DNA of 64,000 bases from contig UQIK01000008.1 of assembly GCA_900541125.1 (NCBI GenBank), positions 26,172 through 90,171 of the forward strand. Direction: 5' to 3'. Of the stretch, positions 32,490-41,571 are shown in pieces. The position numbers were made by a program, and so were the translations under genes. The notes beneath the pieces were generated by a model that was not told the DNA's origin, ran no database searches, and saw only the letters and a list, made by a program, of their open reading frames with translations. The stretch is from an uncultured Collinsella sp. Lineage in GTDB: Bacteria; Actinomycetota; Coriobacteriia; Coriobacteriales; Coriobacteriaceae. Numbering within the stretch: the first letter of the stretch is position 1; each line of letters opens with the position of its first letter.

Positions 32490-35084
32490 TTACTTGTCGG
32501 AGGCTACTTTCTTGGTAGTCGACTTCTTCGCGGTCGTCTTCTTGGCGGCAGTGGCTTTCTTAGCCGTCGTCTTCTTGGCCGCCGTCGTCTTCTTGGCCGT
32601 GCTCGCCTTAGTCGTGGTCTTGTGGCCGCGGGCGGGCTTCTTCTCCTTGGTCGGGCAGTCCATGTTGACGCAGATACGCCACGGGCCGCGCGCCGTGTTG
32701 ACCACCACGATGGGGGCGCCGCACTCGGGGCAGGTCTCACCCGTCGCCTCGAGCTTACCGCGCGCCGGCAGAGGATAGCTCACGCCGCAGTCATCGTAGT
32801 TGGTGCAGCGGATAAAGCGCTTGCCGCTCTTCTCACTCTTGTGCGCGATCAGGTCGCCATGACGTCCGGCCTCGGCACACACCTTGCACTCGCCCACCTT
32901 AAGGTCGGGCTCGTAGTTGGTGGGGCATGTGGGGTTCACGCAAATCTCGAAAGCCTTCTGACGGAACGGCTGGCATTTAATGCGCGGCGCGCCGCACTCG
33001 GGGCACACGGCCGCCTCGCCCTCGAGCGGACTCACCTTGACGCCGCTCGGCACCGGATAGGTCACATCGCAGTCGGGCCAGCCCATGCAGCCAATGAAGC
33101 TGCCACGGGTCTTGGCGCTCGTCTTCATAACCAGGTCCTTGCCGCACTTGGGGCAAGCTCCCACGCGCGCATCGGCCGTGACGGCGTCGCTGATGGCGTC
33201 GCCCAGCTCCTGCGTGTGCTTGAGCAGCTCGTCGAGCACGCCAGCCAGCAGCGCGCGCGAGTGCATCACGACATGCTCTTCGGTATCCTCGCCGCGCTCC
33301 ACGCGGGTCATGTCGCCGTCGAGCTCACTGGTCATATCGGGACTCGTGATGCGCGGGGCAAACTGCGACAGTGCATCGATGATGGCGATACCCAGCTGGC
33401 TCGGCTCCACGGGATCGTTTTTGAGGTAGCGCACGGCGTACAGGCGCTCGATGATGCTCGCGCGCGTGGACTTGGTACCCAGGCCGCGCTTCTCCATCTC
33501 CTGCACGAGCTTGCCCTGGCTGTAGCGCGCGGGCGGCTCGGTCTGCTTGGCCTCGAGCTTAATGTCGAACACATCGACCGTGTCGCCCTGCTCCAGCGGC
33601 GGCATCTGCTCGTCGCGCTTGAGTCCGTACGGGTACGCCTCGCGGAAACCCGGGGTCACGAGCACATCGCCCGAAGCCACGAACGGCTCGCCGTTCACGT
33701 CGAGCTCGAGCTTGGTGTTCTCGATGGTCGCGGGACCCATAAGCGTCGCCAGGAAGCGGCGGGCGATGAGGTCGTAGAGCTTGCGCTGGCCGCCATCGAG
33801 CGTGGACGGATCGCCCTCGCCCGTGGGATAGATAGGCGGGTGGTCGGTGGTCTCGACTTTGCCCCGCGTGGGCTTCATGGGGCCGGCGAGCACCTTTTTG
33901 CATACAGGTGCCAGCGCCGGATTGATCTTTGCCAGGTCGCTCACCACGGCGCCCAGGTCGAGCGTCGCGGGGTACACGGTGTTGTCGACACGCGGGTAGC
34001 TGATGAGGCCCGCCATGTAGAGGGACTCGGCGATGCGCATGGTACGCGCAGGCGAGATGCCCTCGGCTGCGGCGGCAGCCTGCAGCGAAGTGGTCGCAAA
34101 CGGCGTGGGCGGCTGCTGCTTGCGCGAACGCTTGGTCACCGCAGCGACGGTTGCCGTCGCAACGCCGTCAACATGGCCGTACGCCGTCTCGGCAGCATCC
34201 TTGTCGGTAAAGCGCGCCGTCTTGTGCGCAATCTTAAAGCGGTCGTCCTCGGCAGCACCCTGCGCGGCGCCCATGCCGCGGATCTGCCAATAGTCCTCGG
34301 GCACAAACGCCATGCGCTCGCGCTCGCGCTCAACCACCAGGGCGAGCGTCGGCGTCTGTACACGGCCGGCGGAACGCACGTTGCCAAAGCCGCCAAACTT
34401 GGCGAGCGTCAGGTAGCGCGTGAGCACCGCGCCCCAAATGAGGTCGATGTGCTGACGGCTCTCGCCGGCGTCGGCCAAGTTCTGGTCGAGCGAGACGAGA
34501 TTATCGAAGGCCTGCGTAATCTCGGCCTTGGTAAACGAAGAATACTGGGCGCGGGCGACCGGCAAGTCGGGCGCAACCTCGCGCACCTTGTTGAGGGCGT
34601 CCGAACCGATCAGCTCGCCCTCGCGATCGAAGTCCGTGGCGATAATGACGCTGTCGGACTTTTTAGCGAGGTTCTTGAGCGAACGAATGAGCTCCTTCTC
34701 GGCCGGCAGCTTAATGACAGGCGCCCAGGTGAGGTAAGGCAGGCTCTCGAGCTTCCAGCCCTTGATGGAAATGCCATCGGCAAGGAACGGCTTACGCTTG
34801 GTGTCGTAAGGCGGACGAGCCAGGCCATCGGGCATGTCGGCCGGCAGTATCTCACCGTCCTCGGTGACCGAATACCAGCCCAGCTTTTTATCGAACAGCA
34901 CGCTGTCGCAAAAATCGGGCGCAAGGATGTGACCGGCAAGGCCGATCGTCACGCACTCCTCGCCCTTCCACTCAAAACGGTAGATGGCGGTGTTGTACAC
35001 CTTGTCCTTTTTGGGCTTGCCCGTGGACAGACGCTCGGCAATCTGACGCGCGGCGTCGTTTTTCTCGGCGATGATGAGCTTCAA
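32490..35084 (-). CDS. topA: DNA topoisomerase I (type IA, archaeal-like) with zinc ribbons and Lys-rich tail
   Basis: An 864-residue type IA topoisomerase that relaxes negative supercoils. The Toprim domain has Glu7 (IAEKND) and DFDREGE at 151-157. The active Tyr363 is in ISYPRVDNT; most relatives read PRTDN, so a Thr is Val here. Residues from about 655 carry several four-Cys zinc ribbons (CPKC, CPEC, CKVC, CPEC). The last ~50 residues are KKTTAKK-type repeats like histone H1, found in actinobacterial TopA. It ends the tat-hyp operon. Confidence 0.92.
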   Translation of the reverse strand: MKLIIAEKNDAARQIAERLSTGKPKKDKVYNTAIYRFEWKGEECVTIGLAGHILAPDFCDSVLFDKKLGWYSVTEDGEILPADMPDGLARPPYDTKRKPFLADGISIKGWKLESLPYLTWAPVIKLPAEKELIRSLKNLAKKSDSVIIATDFDREGELIGSDALNKVREVAPDLPVARAQYSSFTKAEITQAFDNLVSLDQNLADAGESRQHIDLIWGAVLTRYLTLAKFGGFGNVRSAGRVQTPTLALVVERERERMAFVPEDYWQIRGMGAAQGAAEDDRFKIAHKTARFTDKDAAETAYGHVDGVATATVAAVTKRSRKQQPPTPFATTSLQAAAAAEGISPARTMRIAESLYMAGLISYPRVDNTVYPATLDLGAVVSDLAKINPALAPVCKKVLAGPMKPTRGKVETTDHPPIYPTGEGDPSTLDGGQRKLYDLIARRFLATLMGPATIENTKLELDVNGEPFVASGDVLVTPGFREAYPYGLKRDEQMPPLEQGDTVDVFDIKLEAKQTEPPARYSQGKLVQEMEKRGLGTKSTRASIIERLYAVRYLKNDPVEPSQLGIAIIDALSQFAPRITSPDMTSELDGDMTRVERGEDTEEHVVMHSRALLAGVLDELLKHTQELGDAISDAVTADARVGACPKCGKDLVMKTSAKTRGSFIGCMGWPDCDVTYPVPSGVKVSPLEGEAAVCPECGAPRIKCQPFRQKAFEICVNPTCPTNYEPDLKVGECKVCAEAGRHGDLIAHKSEKSGKRFIRCTNYDDCGVSYPLPARGKLEATGETCPECGAPIVVVNTARGPWRICVNMDCPTKEKKPARGHKTTTKASTAKKTTAAKKTTAKKATAAKKTTAKKSTTKKVASDK

Positions 35085-35138
35085 AAGAGGCTCCTATCTC
35101 GTATCTCTGCGGCTACGCCCGCCCGTATGGCGGCCGAC

Positions 35139-35822
35139 TTACGCCCTTGCTTGCTCAATCTGCCCGATGAGCCAATCGCACCAGGCATCCATGCCCTCGC
35201 CCTTACGCGCGCTCACGGAAAACCGCGGCGCCTGCGGATTGAGGTCATCGAGTGTCTTAGTATACCTATCCATGTCAAAATCGAAAGCCGGGGCCACATC
35301 GACCTTGTTGAGCAGCTGCGCGCCGGCGTGCTGGAAGATGCCCGGGTACTTGATGGGCTTGTCGTCGCCCTCGGGCACCGAGAGAATCATGATGGACAGG
35401 TTTTCGCCCAGGTCAAAGTCGACTGGGCAGACCAGGTTACCCACGTTTTCGATAAAGATGACGTCGATGTTTTGAAGACCCACAGCCTGGTCGAAGGCGT
35501 CAACTGCCTCCATGATCATGTTGCCCTCGAGATGGCACAGGCCGCCCGTGTTGATCTGGATGGCGGGCATGCCGGCTTCCTTCATGGTGATGGCGTCGAC
35601 ATCCGAGGCGATATCGCCCTCGATGACGGCACAGCGCAGGCCGGCCTTGTCACGTAGACGCTCGTTGGTGCCCAGGATCGTGGTAGTCTTGCCCGAGCCG
35701 GGGCTCGACAACACATTGATCACATAGGTGTTTGTCTCTTTAAATCGCTGTCGCAGCTGATCTGCCAGGCGCTCATTGCGCGACAGAATCGGCGACGCGA
35801 TATCAATCGTTTTCTCGGCCAT
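35139..35822 (-). CDS. hypB: Hydrogenase/urease nickel incorporation GTPase HypB
   Basis: A 227-residue SIMIBI GTPase that delivers nickel to [NiFe]-hydrogenase with HypA. The P-loop VLSSPGSGKTT is at about 38-47. Conserved EGDIASDVDA and the metal-site motif TGGLCHLEGNM follow, then NVGNLVCPVDFDLGE and LNKVDVAP (NKxD). No His-rich or CxxCGC N-terminus is present, so it is the short form. The ATG at 35822 has AAGGAG eight bases upstream. Hydrogenase structural genes and hypCDEF are not in the window. Confidence 0.93.
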   Translation of the reverse strand: MAEKTIDIASPILSRNERLADQLRQRFKETNTYVINVLSSPGSGKTTTILGTNERLRDKAGLRCAVIEGDIASDVDAITMKEAGMPAIQINTGGLCHLEGNMIMEAVDAFDQAVGLQNIDVIFIENVGNLVCPVDFDLGENLSIMILSVPEGDDKPIKYPGIFQHAGAQLLNKVDVAPAFDFDMDRYTKTLDDLNPQAPRFSVSARKGEGMDAWCDWLIGQIEQARA

Positions 35823-35877
35823 ATTCGGCACTCCTTAATTTCCAACATTTATACCCCGTCCCCAGGTGGCTGGCGGG

Positions 35878-36234
35878 CTAATCGTCGGGGGTTTCGATTT
35901 CTATACTGGCGATGTCGAGCTCGCGGCCGTGCAGTAGGCGCACATTGGCGCCACCGCACTGGGGACAACGGCAATGGAAGCGGTCGTGCTCAAAGACCTC
36001 GCCGCAGTCCAGACACTCGCTTTGTGGATGGACTTCCTCTACGGCAAGCTCGCAGCCGCGCGTGAGCGGGTCCTCGTCGCGAAATGTCTCCCATGCAAAG
36101 TCGAGTGCCTCGCGCACGACCTCGGTCATATCCCCGATACGCAGCGTTACCAAAACGGCGCGCGAGGCCCCCGCCCCACGCGCCGCGCGAATCACTGTAT
36201 CGAGTATGCCGTTGACAATGCCAACCTCGTGCAT
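35878..36234 (-). CDS. hypA: Hydrogenase nickel chaperone HypA
   Basis: A 118-residue nickel carrier. The N-terminal Met-His2-Glu3 binds nickel. The structural zinc site is Cys74-x2-Cys77 and Cys90-x2-Cys93. It begins 6 bp after the tatC stop codon and is followed 55 bp later by hypB, so the genes are co-transcribed. Together they prepare the nickel site of a hydrogenase that is encoded elsewhere; the nearby Tat genes would export such a folded enzyme. Confidence 0.94.
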   Translation of the reverse strand: MHEVGIVNGILDTVIRAARGAGASRAVLVTLRIGDMTEVVREALDFAWETFRDEDPLTRGCELAVEEVHPQSECLDCGEVFEHDRFHCRCPQCGGANVRLLHGRELDIASIEIETPDD

Positions 36235-36240
36235 ACCGAT

Positions 36241-37032
36241 TTACTCCTCGTCGTCCTCGTCGTCCGAGAACAGGTCCAGACGACTCACGAACAAGCCCTC
36301 CTTGCCCTCGCGCGCGGTAATGACCACACGGGCGATGGCAAGCGAAATCTCGTAAAGCGAGAGCAGGGCGCCATACATGAGGCCGAGCGTAACGGGCGAG
36401 CCGTCAGGCGTAATCACAGCCGAGCCCACAAGCAGGCCAACGTATACGTAACGCCAGGCACCGCGGAAAGCAGCGTAGGACACGATGTGGAAGACGGACA
36501 GGTAGAAGATGATGAGCGGCAGCTCAAACGCCACGCCAAAGCCGATCATAAAGAGCAGCTCCATGTTGACGTAGTTCTCCAGATCGGGCAGCGCCGTAGC
36601 GACGGCCGAGGTCTCGCCGATGAGCCACTCAAAGCCTGCAGGGATGATGATGAAGTAGCAAAAGATTGCGCCCAGGAAGAACAGCACCGTCGAGGCGAGC
36701 ACCGTGGGCACGACCCACTTGCGCTCGTTGGGGCGAAGCGCCGGCAGGAAAAACGCCAAGATCTGCCAGATGATCATGGGCGTGCACATGACAACGGCCA
36801 TTTTGATGGCCAGCGAGAAGCGCAAGCCAAAGCCGCCGAGCGTGGTAGTGATGTAGAACTTACCGTCCGGCACAAAGGAGCGGATGGGATCTTCCAGGAT
36901 GTCGAGCACAACAGGCGTGGCGAAATACAGCACGATAGCGGCGGCAAACACCGACACGACCACGATGGTCAGGCGGCGACGGAGCTCTCCCAGGTGATCG
37001 AAGAGCGGCATACGCGCAGGTCCGATAGGCAT
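36241..37032 (-). CDS. tatC: Sec-independent translocase TatC
   Basis: A 263-residue six-helix membrane protein, the receptor of the twin-arginine export pathway. The N-terminal DHLGELRRRL motif is intact, then DPIRSFVPDG, the conserved FFLPALRPNERKW and the ENYVNMELLFMIGFGVAFELPLI segment. A short acidic C-terminus (FSDDEDDEE) is cytoplasmic. Its ATG overlaps the tatA stop by one base. Followed by hypA. Confidence 0.94.
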   Translation of the reverse strand: MPIGPARMPLFDHLGELRRRLTIVVVSVFAAAIVLYFATPVVLDILEDPIRSFVPDGKFYITTTLGGFGLRFSLAIKMAVVMCTPMIIWQILAFFLPALRPNERKWVVPTVLASTVLFFLGAIFCYFIIIPAGFEWLIGETSAVATALPDLENYVNMELLFMIGFGVAFELPLIIFYLSVFHIVSYAAFRGAWRYVYVGLLVGSAVITPDGSPVTLGLMYGALLSLYEISLAIARVVITAREGKEGLFVSRLDLFSDDEDDEE

Positions 37033-37616
37033 TACTCATCGCCTCCCTTCGGGGCGTCGGCGGCAGCAGCGTCGTCTTCGGCCTCGAGCTCGCGAGCGAG
37101 CTGGTCGACGACGGCCTTGCGCTTGCGGGGACGACGGGCGTAGAGGTCAGCCGTCGTGGGCTCTGCAGGCTCAGGCTCGGGCTCCGGCTCTGCAGCAGTC
37201 TCGGGCTCGGCAGCGGCATCGGCGGACCCGGCGTCGGTGCCCTCGGTCGCAGGCTCCTCGGCAGCATTCTCGCCCCCAGCAGCACCCTCGCTCGCGGCCT
37301 TCTCGGCGGCAAGGCGGGCACGGCGCTCGGCAAAGGTCTCCTTCTTTGCGGGTGCAGCCGTCCCGGCGGCATCCTCGTCCGCATCGGAATCGTCATCGAC
37401 GGCAGCCTTCTTGGGCTTGACCGGAGCCGAAGCAGCCTCGCTTACCGGATCGATGATCTCGGACTGAACAACGGCCGTCATCTTTTCCTGCGTCTCGCGG
37501 AACTGACGAATGGCACGGCCGATCGTGCGGCCCATCTGTGGGAGCTTATCCGGGCCAAACAGCAAAAAGCCGAAGACCACGATGATCGCGAGCTCACCCT
37601 CTCCAATACCAAACAC
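37032..37616 (-). CDS. tatA: TatA/TatB-type translocase subunit with long acidic tail
   Basis: A 194-residue protein. The first 45 residues are a clear TatA/B module: membrane helix (IGEGELAIIVVFGFLLFGPDKLP) and amphipathic helix (MGRTIGRAIRQFRETQEKM). The remaining ~150 residues are Ala/Glu/Pro-rich and disordered. The GTG start at 37616 is chosen because GGAGG lies five bases upstream; the nearby ATG is out of frame. Only one such gene is here, so it may serve as a combined TatA/TatB. Upstream is the stop of the STAS gene (37770). Confidence 0.88.
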   Translation of the reverse strand: MFGIGEGELAIIVVFGFLLFGPDKLPQMGRTIGRAIRQFRETQEKMTAVVQSEIIDPVSEAASAPVKPKKAAVDDDSDADEDAAGTAAPAKKETFAERRARLAAEKAASEGAAGGENAAEEPATEGTDAGSADAAAEPETAAEPEPEPEPAEPTTADLYARRPRKRKAVVDQLARELEAEDDAAAADAPKGGDE

Positions 37617-37769
37617 ACATACCTCCAAGGCTCGATGTGAGTCGAGCCCGCACCGCGCCATTCGGCCGGAACTCGTCTATTCATTCGGTCAAGTATAGCG
37701 CCCGGACGCCAAAACGTCCGAGCGCATCACAAACATATGCCAAACGGCACGCCCTTTTGGGGGCAAAGA

Positions 37770-38084
37770 TTATGCCGCCGTGATCGAAATCTCCTGGTCG
37801 ACGCCCAGCAGCTGAACCACGCGCATCACCTGGGGCTGCACATTAGTGCAGCTAAAGCGCTTACCGTGGTCGACCGCGTGGTGCGCGGCGCCCACGAGCA
37901 CGCCAATGCCCGTCGAATCGATGTAGCTCACCTGGGCAAAATCGAGCTCAACGGCCTCAGTGGGCTGCTCGAGCGCCAGGTCGATAGCATTGCGCAGGCT
38001 ATCGGCGTTAGAGATATCGATCTCGCCGGTTACCTTAATGGTGTAGATCTCCGGCGTGGGGTTGGTGGAAATACCCAAATCCAT
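37770..38084 (-). CDS. STAS-domain anti-anti-sigma factor
   Basis: A 104-residue single STAS domain of the SpoIIAA/RsbV type. Ser57 in YIDSTGIGVL is the expected phosphorylation site of a partner anti-sigma kinase. No kinase or sigma gene lies next to it. AAAGGAG precedes the ATG. It may control an alternative sigma factor encoded elsewhere. Confidence 0.88.
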   Translation of the reverse strand: MDLGISTNPTPEIYTIKVTGEIDISNADSLRNAIDLALEQPTEAVELDFAQVSYIDSTGIGVLVGAAHHAVDHGKRFSCTNVQPQVMRVVQLLGVDQEISITAA

Positions 38085-38150
38085 GTATACGCTCCTTTAC
38101 GTATCGAAAGTGCGGATAGTACTGGGCGCGGACTTGCGGGGCCCTAGGCG

Positions 38151-39455
38151 TTAGGCGCGCTCGGCACGAGCAAGCTCGGCAGCGACAAGCTTAACGGCCA
38201 GCACCAGCACGTCGAGCGCGGCCTCCAGGTCCTCGACCGTGGGATAGCTCGGCGCAATACGGATGTTGGTATCGCGCGGATCCTTGCCATAGGGCCAGGT
38301 GGCACCGGCCGGCGTGAGCTTGACGCCCAGGTCGGCGCAAAGCGCGGCGACCTTCTGGGCCGAGCCCTCGGGACCATCGAAGCTTACAAAGTAGCCGCCG
38401 CGGGGGTGCGTCCAGGTGGCACAGCCCGTATCGCCCAGGCCCTCGGTGAGCTTGCGCTCAACGGCCTCAAAGCGCGGACGCAGGAACTCGGCATGCTTTT
38501 TCATGTGCTCCTTGACCGCCTCGATGGTGGGAAGGAAGCGCACGTGGCGCAGCTGGTTGAGCTTGTCGGCGCTGATGAGGCCGGCCTTCAGGCGCTTGGA
38601 GAACTCGGCGATGACCGCGGGGCTCGCACCGATGAAGCCGATGCCGGCGCCCGGGAAGGTAATCTTGGACGTCGAGGCAAAAGCCACCACGCGGTCCTCG
38701 GTGCCCGCCGCGCGAGCGAGGTCGAAGATATTGGCGAGCTCGTCGGTCTCGTCGTACAGGTCGTGCACGCAGTAGGCGTTGTCCCAGAAGATGCGGAAAT
38801 CGGGCGCGGCCGTGGGCATCTCGACCAGGCGACGCACGGTGTCCTCGCTAAAGGTGATGCCCGTGGGGTTGGAATACTTGGGCACGCACCAGATGCCCTT
38901 GATGGAGTCGTCGGCGGCAACCAGACGCTCGACCTCGTCCATGTCGGGGCCGTTGTCGGTCATCGCGACGGGGACATTCTCGATACCCAGGTCGGCGGTG
39001 ATGCCAAAGTGACGGTCGTAGCCGGGAACAGGGCACAGGAACTTGACTTTCTTGCCGTCGTGCGCGGCCTCGTAAGCCTCCCAAGGCTCGCTGCCGCACG
39101 AACCGCAGCGCCAAAACATGCCGGCGATATCGTGCTCGATCAGAAGGCTCGACGAACCCAGTACGAGCGTCTGCTCGGCAGGGCAACCCAGGAACTCCCC
39201 CGCCAGCTTGCGTGCCGAGGGAATGCCCTCAAAGCAACCGTAGTTTGAGCAGTCGACGTTGCCGTCGTGCAGATCGGCATCGGCATTGAGGATATCGAGC
39301 ATGGGTCGAGAGATGTCCACCTGGGAGGGCGACGGCTTGCCGCGGGCCATGTCGAGCGCCAGGCCCTTGGCCTTGACCTCGGCGACCTCGGCTTTGAGCG
39401 CCTCGATGGCGGCATCGAGTTCGGTGGTTTCCATCTTCTGGTAGATCGTCTGCAT
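38151..39455 (-). CDS. MocR-type (class I) aminotransferase
   Basis: A 434-residue PLP aminotransferase of the actinobacterial group related to MocR aminotransferase domains, often called aspartate aminotransferase. No DNA-binding domain is present. The PLP Lys264 lies in ASTSKITFPGAG, the NPTG motif at 196-199 and the Asp of WDNAYCVHDL (about 224-233) bind the cofactor, and the substrate Arg is in NIRIAPSYP near the C-terminus. Likely reaction: aspartate with 2-oxoglutarate. It is a single-gene unit upstream of the STAS gene. Confidence 0.87.
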   Translation of the reverse strand: MQTIYQKMETTELDAAIEALKAEVAEVKAKGLALDMARGKPSPSQVDISRPMLDILNADADLHDGNVDCSNYGCFEGIPSARKLAGEFLGCPAEQTLVLGSSSLLIEHDIAGMFWRCGSCGSEPWEAYEAAHDGKKVKFLCPVPGYDRHFGITADLGIENVPVAMTDNGPDMDEVERLVAADDSIKGIWCVPKYSNPTGITFSEDTVRRLVEMPTAAPDFRIFWDNAYCVHDLYDETDELANIFDLARAAGTEDRVVAFASTSKITFPGAGIGFIGASPAVIAEFSKRLKAGLISADKLNQLRHVRFLPTIEAVKEHMKKHAEFLRPRFEAVERKLTEGLGDTGCATWTHPRGGYFVSFDGPEGSAQKVAALCADLGVKLTPAGATWPYGKDPRDTNIRIAPSYPTVEDLEAALDVLVLAVKLVAAELARAERA

Positions 39456-39604
39456 GGGTGCGACCTTTCGCGAAGCGGGACGTTGCAGTTCGTCTAAGTA
39501 TAGACCGCCACCGCCGCAACGGCATGAAGCCGTGATAGATTAAGTTCATCGCAATGAATTATGAATCGCCGCGCATGCCGGCGTGGGGCGCCCAAGGAGG
39601 CACT

Positions 39605-39859
39605 ATGGAATACGGATCGTTCCAGGCCGAGGAATTCGGCGACCTGCAGCGCCTGGTCGACGGGCTGTTTTACGACCGCCGCGCCATCGACCGCCTGGAT
39701 CTGATCGTACAGGCCGAGATCTTGGACCTGGCGCCCGATCTCATGGAAATCGTGAACCTTTTGCCGCCCGGTTACTACGACCGCCAGTCACTTTGCGACC
39801 AGCTCAACTCCGCCTTGGCCGCCCACGGCTGGGGCGCCGTCTACGGCACCGTGGAATAA
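39605..39859 (+). CDS. Small conserved hypothetical protein
   Basis: An 84-residue acidic protein beginning MEYGSFQAEEFGDLQRLVDGLF. AAGGAGG lies five bases before the ATG at 39605, which favours this start over ATG 39554. The sequence is helical with conserved-looking DLAPDLMEIVNLLPPGYYDRQSLCDQLN, which resembles a small DNA- or protein-binding helical domain, but no family is recognised. It has a terminator of its own. Confidence 0.7.
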   Translation: MEYGSFQAEEFGDLQRLVDGLFYDRRAIDRLDLIVQAEILDLAPDLMEIVNLLPPGYYDRQSLCDQLNSALAAHGWGAVYGTVE

Positions 39860-39890
39860 ACCTAGTCATTTAAGAACGTCCCCATTGACT

Positions 39891-39928
39891 AAAACGCCGC
39901 TTGTGATGGTGTCCACAGGCGGCGTTTT
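39891..39928. terminator. Bidirectional terminator between the small ORF and nhaA
   Basis: AAAACGCCGC pairs with GCGGCGTTTT, with T-rich ends on both strands; it lies between two convergent genes. An AGTCA..TGACT repeat containing GTCCCC precedes it (39864-39890). Confidence 0.8.
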
Positions 39929-39945
39929 CAAACTTGTATATGCTT

Positions 39946-41304
39946 TTACTTGTCTTTGGGCGCGGGGTGTTTGCAGACCACACTCATGTAGATCATACCG
40001 AGCATGGCAGCGGTGACCGAACCGGCAAGGATGGCGGCCTTGGCGGCCAGGACCTCAAACTGGGCCGTCGGGAAGGCAAGGCCGCTGATGAGGATCGACA
40101 TGGTGAAGCCGATGCCGCCCAGAATGCCCACACCGGCAATCATGTGCCAGTTAACGTTATGCGGCAGCTCGCAGACCCTAAACTTAACCAGGGCAAACGT
40201 CATGCCAAAGATACCAATCGGCTTGCCCAGCAGCATGCCAAAGTACACGCCGAGCGTCACCGGATCGGTGAGCAGTGTGCTCATGTCCACGCCCACTAGG
40301 CGAACCTGTGCGTTCACGAACGCAAAGATCGGCAGAATCACAAAGTTGACCGGCGTGGAGATCAGACGCTCCATGCGGATGAGCGGCGGGGTCACGCGGT
40401 GCATGACGCGCTCGACCCTGGTGGTCGAGACGGTAAAGTCATGCTGGCCCAGGATGTGTGCCTCGTCGTCGTAGCGGTCATCAAGCAGCGGCAGGCACTC
40501 GCCCAACCAATCGGTGAGGCTATCGAGCTTGACGCCGCACTTGGCCGGGATGGTAAAGGCCAAGATGACGCCGGCGAGCGTGGCATGTACGCCGCTCTTG
40601 AACATACAGAACCACAACAGCAGACCCAGTACCGAATACGGGGCAAGGCGGTAATGCTGCGTCTTGTTGAGCCACACGAGCGCGCAGGTCACAAGCGCGG
40701 CGACGCCCAACCAAAACGGATTGGGGCTCTGACCGTAGAAGATGGCGATGGCGGCGATGGAGATGAGGTCGTCGGCGATGGCGAGCGTCGAGAAGAACAC
40801 GCGCACGCCGTTGGGCACGCGATTGCCCAAAAGCGACAGCACGCCCAGCGCAAAGGCAATATCGGTTGCCATGGGAATGGCCCAGCCGTTGTGCGCGCCG
40901 GCATGGTTAAAGATCAGGTAGATGCAGGCGGGAACGACGACGCCGCCCACGGCCGCCAGCATGGGAAGCATGGCCTGGCGCGGGTTTTTGAGCTCGCCGA
41001 CCGTCATCTCATACTTGAGCTCAATGCCCACCAGCAAAAAGAAGATCGCCATGAGAAAGTCGTTAACGAAAAGCTCAACGGTGAGACCGGCCGTAAGGTT
41101 GCCCAGACCCACATACAGCGGGGTCTCCAAAAAGTGATGGATGGCCTCGTAGGCATCGGTATTGGCGCAAATGACGGCGGCGATGGCGGCGAAGACCATG
41201 ACGGCGGCGGAAATCGTGCCGTTCTCGGCGATGCGCTCCCAGATGTCGTGGCGCTCAAAACGTTTGCGCTCACGAACGTTGAACAGCTGCTCAGTTGCTG
41301 CCAT
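39946..41304 (-). CDS. nhaA: Na+/H+ antiporter NhaA
   Basis: A 452-residue inner-membrane antiporter of about 12 helices that expels sodium in exchange for protons. The ion-binding Asp pair is present in LAIADDLISIAAIAIFY. Other family features are FFLLVGIELKYEMTVGEL, PMATDIAFALGVLSLLG and GKPIGIFGMTF. AAAGGAG lies before the ATG. The N-terminal 25 residues (RERKRFERHDIWERIAENG) are longer and more charged than in E. coli NhaA. Confidence 0.93.
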   Translation of the reverse strand: MAATEQLFNVRERKRFERHDIWERIAENGTISAAVMVFAAIAAVICANTDAYEAIHHFLETPLYVGLGNLTAGLTVELFVNDFLMAIFFLLVGIELKYEMTVGELKNPRQAMLPMLAAVGGVVVPACIYLIFNHAGAHNGWAIPMATDIAFALGVLSLLGNRVPNGVRVFFSTLAIADDLISIAAIAIFYGQSPNPFWLGVAALVTCALVWLNKTQHYRLAPYSVLGLLLWFCMFKSGVHATLAGVILAFTIPAKCGVKLDSLTDWLGECLPLLDDRYDDEAHILGQHDFTVSTTRVERVMHRVTPPLIRMERLISTPVNFVILPIFAFVNAQVRLVGVDMSTLLTDPVTLGVYFGMLLGKPIGIFGMTFALVKFRVCELPHNVNWHMIAGVGILGGIGFTMSILISGLAFPTAQFEVLAAKAAILAGSVTAAMLGMIYMSVVCKHPAPKDK

Positions 41305-41511
41305 GGGCGGCTCCTTTCACGGGAAAGCTCCCGTCTTAAAAAAGCACGGCCCGCCCAAGTGGCGGCGCCGCGCTCTAACGTATTACGCTTGCATCTAGCC
41401 TACCCTGCACGACAAGCACGCAGGCGTGGTTGAAAAGCGGAACCACAGGTTGAACATTATTTGCTCAACGGCACGGGCACGCCTGTCCAAGAGACGACGC
41501 GGCGCCGTGCA
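41305..41511. other. Spacer upstream of nhaA
   Basis: No gene is visible. It should hold the nhaA promoter on the minus strand. Nothing else distinct was seen. Confidence 0.3.
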
Positions 41512-41552
41512 CAAAAAACGACCGGAGTGCGGGGTGTCCGCGATCCGGTCGT
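41512..41552 (-). terminator. Terminator of ppaC
   Basis: On the minus strand ACGACCGG pairs with CCGGTCGT and is followed by TTTTTTG, 20 bp after the ppaC stop codon. Confidence 0.85.
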
Positions 41553-41571
41553 GGCGTTTGGTCAACTAAAC

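Noticed and set aside
32622..35657. A 1011-codon open frame on the plus strand opposite topA and hypB
   Set aside because: It mirrors the codon pattern of the minus-strand genes, has no family features and lacks a ribosome site. Long antisense frames are expected in GC-rich DNA.
37698..37725. GGACG/CGTCC hairpin between the STAS gene and tatA as a terminator
   Set aside because: The stem is short with no T run on the minus strand; evidence was too weak to list as a feature.
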